Source: Syntrophaceae bacterium UBA2188 (lineage in GTDB: Bacteria > Desulfobacterota > BSN033 > UBA1163). Taken from it: 7,747 bases of DNA. Made by a program: the position numbers and the translations under genes. The DNA is taken from the NCBI GenBank assembly GCA_002327985.1, contig DCVM01000152.1, positions 1,177-8,923 on the forward strand. The letters are read 5' to 3'. Under the pieces are notes generated by a model. The model searched no databases. It saw only the letters and a program-made list of their open reading frames with translations, and was not told the DNA's origin. This document shows positions 1 through 4,767 of the stretch, piece by piece. Each line of letters begins with the position of its first letter. The first letter of the stretch is position 1.

Positions 1-36
1 CGTTCCTTTTCGATATGTTCCAGAGCGTTTTTTCAT
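1..36 (-). CDS. Possible 5' end of next gene, cut by the left edge
   Basis: An ATG on the minus strand opens a frame of 12 codons (MKKRSGTYRKGT) that runs off the window. It lies about 130 bp downstream of the sugar transferase stop, where the next EPS gene would be expected. There is no clear Shine-Dalgarno sequence (upstream is a run like GTCAAAAGTTTT), and 12 codons are too few to identify a family. The reading is positional inference only and could be chance. Confidence 0.2.
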   Translation of the reverse strand, partial: MKKRSGTYRKGT

Positions 37-57
37 AAAACTTTTGACAATATCAAT

Positions 58-150
58 GTTTGAGGTTTGAGGAACGCTACGCTTGAGGGTTGAGGCAAGA
101 AATGGCCCTTCCCTTTCGCCTTAAACCTCCAACCTCTACCCTTAAGCCTC
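58..150. repeat. Degenerate GAGG/CCTC inverted repeat
   Basis: The block opens with direct repeats of the type TTTGAGG / TTGAGGG / TTGAGGC (58-96) and closes with their approximate complement, CCTTAAACCTCC...CTTAAGCCTC (119-150). The arms could fold into an imperfect hairpin with about 20 nt between them. It sits directly after the sugar transferase stop. No T-run follows the arms on the minus strand, so it is not a standard intrinsic terminator. It resembles the phrase-like intergenic repeats around the four-helix-bundle element at 1450-1896. Confidence 0.5.
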
Positions 151-164
151 TTTTCATATCTGTG

Positions 165-1232
165 TTACCAGGCCCCCTTGGAAGGGATAAGCGCCTTGAC
201 GGTTTTTAACAGTATCTTCAGATCAAGCCAGAAAGACCAGTTTTGGACATAACGCAAATCAAGCCGGACCATTTCATTAAAGGGTGTTGTGCTTCTCCCT
301 CCCACCTGCCAAAGTCCTGTGACCCCGGGTTTGACCTCCAAAATCCTTCTGAGATGCCAGGGTTCATATTTCTCAAATTCATAGGGCAGGGGGGGGCGTG
401 GCCCGACCAGACTCATCTCCCCTTTCAATACGTTGAAGAATTGAGGAAGCTCGTCAATGCTTGTCTTACGGATGATTTTACCGACCCGAGTGACGCGGGG
501 GTCAGATTTCATCTTAAACAGCTGACCATCCTCGCCTCCCTGATTGATCTGATCCAGATCCCCCTTAATTAAATGTGCGACATATTCACGGTGGATTTGA
601 TCATCGATCTTCCAGTACATCGATCGAAACTTGTAAAACTGGAACCGCAACCCTTTCCTGCCAATTCGGGATTGTTTGAAGATGATCGGGCCTGGAGAGG
701 TCATTTTTATGGCGATGGCCGTGGCCAGCATGAACGGGGAGAAAAGGATGAGTCCTGCGAGTGACCCCAGTATATCCATTCCCCTCTTTAAGGCAATTTG
801 AACGCCATGGGACTCCACGGGCATGTCGAGATCGAGAGGGAATAAGTCCGGAAAATCTTCTTCTGTGAGAAGTTTCTGAAAGATTTGGTCTGGGTAGGTT
901 CCCGTGATGACCGAATAATGGAGGTTTCCGTTTCCATTGGCAATCTTCTCAACGCAGCGGTTCACTCCCTTTTCATCTGTATCCGGAAGGATGAGGCCGA
1001 CCACATCACGATCAACCCAACCTTTGATGTCGCTTTCGCGCGTATTTCTGTCCAGGGAGGCCACGAGTTCCTGAAGGGCGGTCCTGCTTTTTTCTTCCCT
1101 CTCCCGGAAATAGAAGAGCGCAAGGGATAAAGGCGCCTTGGAACGATCCACCCGGCGTTTTTCCCCTCGCAGGCGGCCAAGGAAATGGTGCTTAGGGAGT
1201 ATGTTTTTTCCTATAAATTGGTAATGACCCAT
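165..1232 (-). CDS. Sugar transferase (phosphoglycosyl transferase) with GGDEF-like N-terminus
   Basis: It transfers a sugar-1-phosphate from a nucleotide sugar to undecaprenyl phosphate, the first membrane step of EPS or capsule repeat-unit synthesis. The catalytic part is residues ~147-355. It has one hydrophobic, probably re-entrant, helix (~148-177), then SPGPIIFKQSRIGRKG (179-194), FYKFRSM (199-205), the DE dyad in SIDELPQ (D260-E261), LVGPRPPLP (275-283) and KPGVTGLWQV (301-310). These are hallmarks of the monotopic bacterial sugar transferase family. WbaP/WcaJ-type enzymes carry four membrane helices before this core, but none is visible here. Residues ~24-115 instead resemble a degenerate GGDEF/nucleotidyl-cyclase fold (SLALFYF, then SDIKGW and VGLILPDT) without the GGDEF signature. 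The ATG has AGGTG 8 nt upstream. The family is secure; the N-terminal domain is my inference and the sugar is unknown. Confidence 0.93.
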   Translation of the reverse strand: MGHYQFIGKNILPKHHFLGRLRGEKRRVDRSKAPLSLALFYFREREEKSRTALQELVASLDRNTRESDIKGWVDRDVVGLILPDTDEKGVNRCVEKIANGNGNLHYSVITGTYPDQIFQKLLTEEDFPDLFPLDLDMPVESHGVQIALKRGMDILGSLAGLILFSPFMLATAIAIKMTSPGPIIFKQSRIGRKGLRFQFYKFRSMYWKIDDQIHREYVAHLIKGDLDQINQGGEDGQLFKMKSDPRVTRVGKIIRKTSIDELPQFFNVLKGEMSLVGPRPPLPYEFEKYEPWHLRRILEVKPGVTGLWQVGGRSTTPFNEMVRLDLRYVQNWSFWLDLKILLKTVKALIPSKGAW

Positions 1233-1297
1233 ATGATTGACACCTAAATTGAGCGATTCTTAATACTATTTTTAAAGGGTTCCTTTAATTTTAAAAT

Positions 1298-1309
1298 CTA
1301 CTCTTTCCA
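1298..1309 (-). promoter_or_regulatory. Candidate operator half-site TGGAAAGAGTAG
   Basis: On the minus strand this 12-mer differs by one base from TGGAAAAAGTAG, which includes most of one arm of the palindrome upstream of the NtrC-like regulator (3661-3672). It lies 66-77 nt before the sugar transferase start. A third, looser copy precedes the antiterminator gene. The sequence is A/G-rich and short, so coincidence is possible. Confidence 0.25.
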
Positions 1310-1402
1310 TTCAAAACTCAAAACTCACAATTTAAGATGAATTCCCAGATAGGCTGCCGCCGCTTCGAATTTTGCCAAATTCTACAAGGGGCATCGCCAT
1401 AT

Positions 1403-1418
1403 CGAAATGTAAGTGCCA
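1403..1418 (-). promoter_or_regulatory. Weak -24/-12 (sigma54-like) promoter candidate
   Basis: The minus strand reads TGGCACTTACATTTCG. The -24 half TGGCAC matches the sigma54 consensus exactly and the spacing is right. The -12 half, however, has TTTCG where TTGCA is expected, losing the near-invariant G. A start here would leave a leader of about 160 nt before the sugar transferase. Reported as weak because of the missing G. Confidence 0.2.
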
Positions 1419-1449
1419 CATGATCGTGGGAAAAATGTTAATTACAATA

Positions 1450-1896
1450 GGGTTCCAGGATTCAAGGGGTCATGGGTTCAAGTGTTTTTATATAAGGATT
1501 TAATGAGCCCCTTAAGCATTCTTTCGACATCTCCAATTTCTTTCTGGAGCCTCGACAAGTCTTCTTTTCCAACGAACCCTAAATCGCCAGATTAAAGTAT
1601 CTGGGTTTCTAACTCGCAGTTAGAGCCATAAGCTACGTATAGTGCTTGTATATACTCACCAGTTGTTTTCCTTCCATATCCTTCAGCAATATTAGATGGT
1701 ATTGATACAGCAGACCTTCTTATTTGTGATGTCAGTCCATAGATCTCTTCTTTAGGGAACTTTCTTGTTACTCTATAGATCTCCAAACATAATTGATAAG
1801 CTTTTTGCCAGACATTTAATTCTTTGAAATTCTTAAGCATTTGTATCCCCCCTTACATAAAACCTTGAATCCTAGAATCCTTGACCGCTTGAACCC
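1450..1896. mobile_element. Four-helix-bundle gene unit bounded by imperfect inverted repeats
   Basis: The left boundary (1450-1484) is built of GGATTCAAGG / GGGTTCAAG phrases. The right boundary (1863-1896) is built of CCTTGAATCC / CTTGAACCC phrases. One is an approximate reverse complement of the other, about 25 of 34 positions by eye. Between them is only the four-helix-bundle pseudogene. The left repeat supplies the final TGA of that gene's extended frame, and the right repeat begins 6 bp beyond the antiterminator's stop. The arrangement suggests a discrete inserted unit in the EPS operon. No transposase is present and no target duplication is visible, so mobility is inference. Confidence 0.45.
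1478..1840 (-). pseudogene. Four-helix-bundle (23S rRNA IVS-type) protein, interrupted by a TAA
   Basis: The start is well supported: ATG preceded by AAGGGGGG with about 6 nt spacing. The N-terminus has the family signatures FKELNVWQKAYQL (5-17), YGLTSQIRRSAVSIPSNIAEG (34-54) and GSNCELETQ (72-80). Translation stops at codon 83 (TAA, minus strand, 1592-1594). The same frame then continues as SGDLGFVGKEDL...MLKGLIKSLYKNT and ends at TGA (1478-1480). Read through the TAA, the product is 120 residues, the usual family length of roughly 115-125, and the TAA falls where ETQLL-type leucine is normal. One TTA-to-TAA change would explain it. Homologues lie in 23S rRNA intervening sequences and as free-standing genes, and Avd of diversity-generating retroelements shares the fold; their function is unclear. 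A sequencing error is possible. Confidence 0.85.
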
Positions 1897-1901
1897 TCTC
1901 A

Positions 1902-2399
1902 TCAAGCAACCTTTTCAATCATCAAACAATGAATCTCCACAGTGGGTTGATATCCAATCATATTCAAAAGGATCTTCACCCTCTCACTGTCAGGCAGCCA
2001 TCTTTCAAAAATCCCTAAAAAATCTTTAAAAGGGCCTGTTTTAATACGAACCACGTCATTGGGTTCAAAATGATGTCTCACTTTTACAATGCCCTGCGTG
2101 TCTGTTTTTTCTTTGATGATTTCTATAATTTCTTCAGAAATGGGCGTGGGATAGCTACCAAATCCCAAAATCCTTTTTACCCCTCTTGCCCATCGGATCA
2201 GGGGATAGTCCTGCTCAAGATCGAATTTGCCAAAGAGATACCCGGGAAAAAGAGGCTTTAATACTTTGTTCATTCTTCCATTTCTTAACGCAAAAGTTTC
2301 CATAAGGGGATTAAACATTTCCACCCCCCTTGTTGAGAGATAGGATTCTGCATCTTCCTCCTTTTTGGGTTTTGTTTGAATGACATACCATAAGTTCAT
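1902..2399 (-). CDS. NusG-paralogue transcription antiterminator (RfaH/UpxY-like)
   Basis: A protein of 165 residues, close to RfaH in length. It would bind RNA polymerase and keep it processive through a long operon. The NGN domain covers ~1-97: it opens WYVIQTKPKKEEDAE (4-18) and carries the family signature PLFPGYLF (49-56), then IRWARGVKRILGFG (68-81). The KOW-bearing C-terminus covers ~111-163, with NDVVRIKTGPFKDFLGIFE (114-132) and KILLNMIGYQPTVEI (142-156). Housekeeping NusG sits beside secE and ribosomal genes; this copy stands ahead of a sugar transferase, where specialised paralogues occur. The start has GAGG 8 nt upstream. No ops or JUMPstart-like element was seen in the 121-bp upstream gap. 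The usual target would be the downstream EPS operon, with the four-helix-bundle unit in between. Confidence 0.9.
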   Translation of the reverse strand: MNLWYVIQTKPKKEEDAESYLSTRGVEMFNPLMETFALRNGRMNKVLKPLFPGYLFGKFDLEQDYPLIRWARGVKRILGFGSYPTPISEEIIEIIKEKTDTQGIVKVRHHFEPNDVVRIKTGPFKDFLGIFERWLPDSERVKILLNMIGYQPTVEIHCLMIEKVA

Positions 2400-2435
2400 A
2401 TGAAGAACCTCAAGTGAATCAGATTTTGTGTCTAA

Positions 2436-2447
2436 GACTTTTTTCCA
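2436..2447 (-). promoter_or_regulatory. Candidate operator half-site TGGAAAAAAGTC
   Basis: On the minus strand this lies 37-48 nt before the antiterminator's start. It resembles TGGAAAAAGTAG, part of one arm of the palindrome at 3657-3698, with one extra A and a different last base. It might be a shared binding site for the NtrC-like regulator or another factor. A/T-rich composition makes chance similarity plausible. Confidence 0.2.
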
Positions 2448-2520
2448 TATTCCCTGTACTTATTCCAGTTGCACGCTTCTTGATGAACCGATCTCTTTCT
2501 CAATCGTTCAAACTCGCAGA

Positions 2521-3519
2521 TCATTTTAAATTGTATTTCCTCATTTTGTATATCAACGCGTTATAACCAATCCCAAGTAATTTGGCTGCCCGTTTTCGAT
2601 TCCAACGAGTCTCCTGTAAGGTGCTTTGAATAATCTCCACTTCGGCAGCCTGAGCGGCTTTTTTCCTCACTTCTTTTAAGGTAAATGAATTCTTTTCCAT
2701 GGGGGAGTTGATGGATGAATTTTCATAGAATCCGAGACCCACTCCTCCATCCAACCTTGAGCTGGAAAGGCTCTGCAGCACTGTGCCTTCATCATCCAGT
2801 ATGACCATCTGTTTAATCATCCTTTCCAGCTCAGCGATGTTTCCAGGCCAATCATATTCCCTGAAAACATCCATCGCCTTTGATGAAAATGGTGAGATAT
2901 CCCTCCCGTATCTCTCCTTATAAAAATTGAGATAATACTGCGAAAGAGAAATGATTTGTGTCTTTCGGTCTCTTAAAGGGGGAACGGTAACGCTGACAAA
3001 ATGGTTTTTTGAAAGAGGGCCGCCATTGAAATACCCTCCATTGACGGATTTTCCCAACTGATCCCTGAAAGTCAAAATCAAACGCGGCCCAATTAACCCA
3101 ACTCTATGCATTCCTGTTTGGGAGTTAAAAAAATAAAATCTTCTGCTTTCGAGGAGTTGCAGAAGTTTCGCCTGGATGGAAGCATCAAATTCTTCGATAT
3201 CCTTAACAAAAATTGTACCAATTTCGGAGGATCGGGCCTCTTCCATGATTTGAAAAAAGCCTCCCGATGAGTCACCTCTTCTAAACTCTAAAGGTCTGCT
3301 TGAGAGGGCCTCTTTTGAAATCAGAGAGTAGTCTAATTTAAAGAAAGATTTATTTTCCCAGGGAGAATTCAGATGGATGAACTGCGCAAATAATTCTTTC
3401 TCCGTACCGACCTCGCCGGTAATTAAAACCATGATGTCAGTCTTGGCGATTTCATTAAGAATCACCTTGATCTTACACATCTCATCACAGTCAGAAAAAA
3501 TGATTTGATGGATATCCAT
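2521..3519 (-). CDS. NtrC-family (bEBP-like) regulator with degenerate ATPase motifs
   Basis: The fold is a sigma54-activator AAA+ domain (~5-240) followed by a Fis-type HTH (~290-332, WNRKRAAKLLGIGYNALIYK). There is no N-terminal receiver or sensor domain. Landmarks align without gaps, but key residues are changed. Walker A GESGTGKE is GEVGTEKE (35-42), keeping K41. GAFTGA is GDSSGG (82-87). Walker B DE is K106-D107. The sensor I region reads LTFRDQL. The two arginine-finger positions in the FRxDLYYRL segment are N165 and K171. Sensor II GNVREL is GNIAEL (R to A, 229). PPLRDR and WPGN survive. The frame is intact over 332 codons. I infer a DNA-binding regulator unlikely to hydrolyse ATP or remodel sigma54, as some NtrC-family members act without GAFTGA. 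No Shine-Dalgarno is seen. It is the first gene of the EPS group. Confidence 0.9.
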   Translation of the reverse strand: MDIHQIIFSDCDEMCKIKVILNEIAKTDIMVLITGEVGTEKELFAQFIHLNSPWENKSFFKLDYSLISKEALSSRPLEFRRGDSSGGFFQIMEEARSSEIGTIFVKDIEEFDASIQAKLLQLLESRRFYFFNSQTGMHRVGLIGPRLILTFRDQLGKSVNGGYFNGGPLSKNHFVSVTVPPLRDRKTQIISLSQYYLNFYKERYGRDISPFSSKAMDVFREYDWPGNIAELERMIKQMVILDDEGTVLQSLSSSRLDGGVGLGFYENSSINSPMEKNSFTLKEVRKKAAQAAEVEIIQSTLQETRWNRKRAAKLLGIGYNALIYKMRKYNLK

Positions 3520-3536
3520 AGGGGTAGAAAATAAAA

Positions 3537-3552
3537 TGCAAATTTTATGCCT
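3537..3552 (-). promoter_or_regulatory. Candidate -24/-12 (sigma54) promoter of the NtrC-like gene
   Basis: The minus strand reads AGGCATAAAATTTGCA. GG and GC are exactly 10 nt apart, as sigma54 promoters require, with a full TTGCA -12 element and GGCA at -24. The consensus is TGGCAC-N5-TTGCA; positions T, C and G around the -24 box differ. The predicted start is near 3526, only 7 nt before the ATG at 3519, giving an almost leaderless message and matching the absence of a Shine-Dalgarno. The region is A/T-rich, which raises the chance of a fortuitous match. Confidence 0.4.
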
Positions 3553-3656
3553 TTTAAAGATAAATAATTGTTGTTTTTATAACCTTCTGAAATTAATATT
3601 ATTTCTTTATTAACATCCGTTGAAAAAAATTTTAAAATGACAAAAAAGTTTTAAAA

Positions 3657-3698
3657 ATTTTGGAAAAAGTAGTAAATTATTTCCACTTTTTCCAAAAT
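3657..3698. promoter_or_regulatory. Perfect 14-bp inverted repeat, possible upstream activator site
   Basis: ATTTTGGAAAAAGT (3657-3670) and ACTTTTTCCAAAAT (3685-3698) are exact reverse complements separated by 14 nt. The arm centres are 28 bp apart. Relative to the predicted start at 3526 it lies about 130-172 bp upstream, the usual distance for sites bound by NtrC-family proteins. On either strand the second arm is not followed by a T-run, so it is not a typical intrinsic terminator. Binding by the adjacent Fis-type HTH protein is inference. Confidence 0.5.
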
Positions 3699-3897
3699 GA
3701 TTTCCCTGACCCTGTATGCAAGGCTTTTGAAAAGCTCCTCCAGTATCTCCCTCTGAAGAGTTCTTTCTGTATCTCAATGATATTTCAAGAGATTTAAAAG
3801 AAACGGGGTGAGGCTGATCGAGTCTAAGCCTACAGGAAAAACCAACAAGGAGGTGAGTCAAAAGGGGGTGTATCAACAACGGAAGTCAGGGATAAAC
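3699..3897. other. Gene-free stretch, nothing recognised
   Basis: No reading frame here has both a convincing start and protein-like content. A short hairpin is possible at GTGAGGCT...AGCCTAC (3808-3833). An AAGGAGG (3847-3853) on the plus strand resembles a ribosome binding site, but the frame that follows runs into the repeat element at 3898 and is not credible. No known riboswitch or tRNA pattern was recognised. Confidence 0.4.
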
Positions 3898-4060
3898 TTA
3901 AGGCAACCTCTAAAAATGTCATTCCTTTGCTTGCGCGACGTAGCGCTTCAGCGCGCAGGCGTGAAAGCAGGAATCCACAAGTCTTTGAAATAACTGGACT
4001 CTCGCCGGAGTTTACCCCGTACTTGATATGGGGCGGGATTGACGAATTAGCCTTCTAAGA

Positions 4061-4088
4061 TATCCCCTCCCCGCTGTGGGAGGGGATA
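4061..4088. repeat. Perfect 11-bp stem-loop
   Basis: TATCCCCTCCC (4061-4071) pairs with GGGAGGGGATA (4078-4088) across a 6-nt loop. It lies inside the 320-bp inverted-repeat block and belongs to the C-run/G-run hairpin family that recurs at 4137, 4592, 7580 and 7646. Confidence 0.65.
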
Positions 4089-4136
4089 AAGGGGAGGGGG
4101 GACCAAACGGTCTATATTTTGTCCACCCCCACCTTC

Positions 4137-4162
4137 ATCCTCCCCCATCGAAGGGGGAGGAT
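4137..4162. repeat. Perfect 10-bp stem-loop
   Basis: ATCCTCCCCC (4137-4146) pairs with GGGGGAGGAT (4153-4162) around ATCGAA. On the plus strand it is followed by ATTTTTAA and would look like a terminator, but no plus-strand gene precedes it. The same stem core recurs at 7580-7602. Confidence 0.65.
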
Positions 4163-4234
4163 ATTTTTAAGGAAATTTCAAATATTTTTGGCTAGGAATT
4201 ATTAGAGGTTCCCTTAACCCCCTTCAGGTATGAG

Positions 4235-4576
4235 TTAGGCGGCCCGCCGCGTCTTCTTCTTGAGCCGGCTGATCCGCCTTCTTAAAATCTCAGCCATCTT
4301 CAAATGTTTCTGCTGGAGGAGCTCCTCTCTCTTGGCCCTCAGTGCTTTCACCTTCTGTTTCAACTCGGCCACGGTCAGGACCACCTTTTCCTTTTTGCCA
4401 ACAATGTGTTTCTCTTTTTTTACTTCTGGTTCTGGAATGCCTTTGGCAGCGCGAATGGCGACAAGCAACTCTTCTTTTTTCATTGCATGGACGCCATGGA
4501 CTCCCGGCAACCCGAGAGCCATCTCCCGCAGTTCTTTGGCAGTCATCCTCTCTAAGGGTTTCTCTTTCTTCTCCAT
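4235..4576 (-). CDS. Small basic protein with Rho_N/SAP-like N-terminal motif
   Basis: A protein of 113 residues. Residues ~8-43 (ERMTAKELREMALGLPGVHG then MKKEELLVAIRAAKG) match the helix-turn-helix pattern of the Rho N-terminal/SAP-like fold: TxxELRxxA, a short loop, MKKxELxxAI. A Lys/Glu-rich linker follows, then a basic helix likely to form a coiled coil (about 68-113, LTVAELKQKVKALRAKREEL...) ending in KKKTRRAA. There is no RNA-binding OSB fold or ATPase, so it is not Rho. A nucleic-acid-binding role is inferred from charge and the Rho_N-like motif. The start is fixed by AGGAGG 7 nt before this ATG; an upstream in-frame ATG at 4604-4606 lies in the C/G-rich repeat and has no such site. 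It is 191 bp downstream of the GH57 gene on the same strand. Function unknown. Confidence 0.75.
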   Translation of the reverse strand: MEKKEKPLERMTAKELREMALGLPGVHGVHAMKKEELLVAIRAAKGIPEPEVKKEKHIVGKKEKVVLTVAELKQKVKALRAKREELLQQKHLKMAEILRRRISRLKKKTRRAA

Positions 4577-4583
4577 AAGATCG

Positions 4584-4589
4584 CCTCCT
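4584..4589 (-). promoter_or_regulatory. Strong Shine-Dalgarno AGGAGG deciding the start
   Basis: AGGAGG on the minus strand lies 7 nt before the ATG at 4574-4576. It is the strongest ribosome binding site in the window and shows that translation begins 10 codons inside the longest open frame. Confidence 0.85.
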
Positions 4590-4591
4590 CG

Positions 4592-4642
4592 CCCCCCCAC
4601 CCTCACCCTTCCCCTCGAGGGGGGAGGGAGGGGTGGGGGTGG
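4592..4642. repeat. C-run/G-run hairpin repeat upstream of the Rho_N-like gene
   Basis: A stretch of C-runs (CCACCCTCACCC) turns through the exact palindrome CCCCTCGAGGGG (4611-4622) into G-runs (GGGAGGGGTGGGGG). It lies immediately before the Shine-Dalgarno on the minus strand, so it would be in the 5' leader of that gene if transcription begins upstream, for example at the GH57 promoter. The G-runs on the plus strand could also form a quadruplex. It is related to the hairpins at 4061, 4137, 7580 and 7646. Confidence 0.6.
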
Positions 4643-4677
4643 ATTCTCATACTATTATTTTTGCAACGTTAAGGTTA

Positions 4678-4696
4678 AGGAATTAAGGCAATTCCT
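4678..4696. repeat. Short inverted repeat after the GH57 gene
   Basis: AGGAATT (4678-4684) and AATTCCT (4690-4696) pair across AAGGC, about 70 nt beyond the glucanotransferase stop. On the minus strand the stem is followed by TAACCTTAACG rather than a T-run, so termination here is doubtful. Confidence 0.3.
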
Positions 4697-4767
4697 CAAA
4701 GACCCATGACTTAACCCAATTACATAACGAGCCTCTTTGCCTTAGCCCAAAGACCTTATCCCAGTCT

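Larger units (their letters stand above)
3898..4217. mobile_element. MITE-like block with 16-bp terminal inverted repeats
   Basis: TTAAGGCAACCTCTAA (3898-3913) and TTAGAGGTTCCCTTAA (4202-4217) are inverted copies with a single mismatch. Both outer ends are TTAA, which could be part of the repeat or a target duplication. Inside are a long imperfect hairpin (3921-3974: ATTCCT...AGGAAT, with GCTTGCGCG pairing CGCGCAGGC), a smaller one (4015-4033: CCCCGTA...TATGGGG) and two G/C-rich stems described separately. The phrases GTCATTCC and CGGGATTGAC at the flanks of the first part resemble dispersed intergenic repeats. It has no coding capacity. It may be composite, one repeat nested in another. Confidence 0.5.

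Noticed and set aside
1592..1840. Stop-codon recoding (TAA read as an amino acid) in the organism
   Set aside because: TAA ends the sugar transferase, GH57, Rho_N-like and other genes at sensible positions, so genome-wide recoding is unlikely.
2400..2520. ops/JUMPstart element for the RfaH-like factor
   Set aside because: No GGCGGTAG-like sequence was found here or elsewhere in the intergenic regions; the factor may use another signal or none.
3636..3797. Plus-strand frame reading like protein (NDFPDPVCKAFEKLLQYLPL)
   Set aside because: It has no ATG or GTG start; the only possible start is a TTG without a ribosome binding site, and the frame crosses the palindrome. No family was recognised.
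3610..3879. Minus-strand 89-codon frame upstream of the NtrC-like gene
   Set aside because: No recognisable domain, no credible Shine-Dalgarno, odd composition, and it overlaps the promoter and palindrome region.
3808..3993. Plus-strand 61-codon frame
   Set aside because: Its second half is repeat-element sequence and the AAGGAGG lies inside the frame rather than before its start.
4137..4170. Intrinsic terminator (stem followed by ATTTTT)
   Set aside because: It is oriented for plus-strand transcription, where there is no gene, and it is a copy of a dispersed repeat hairpin.
3898..4217. CRISPR array or structured riboswitch
   Set aside because: The repeats are inverted and unequal rather than regularly spaced direct repeats, and no known riboswitch core was recognised.
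4260..4709. Plus-strand open frames of 78-149 codons opposite the Rho_N-like gene
   Set aside because: They are antisense to a minus-strand gene with a strong Shine-Dalgarno, and their translations are low-complexity Phe/Ser/Pro-rich strings running into the hairpin repeat.
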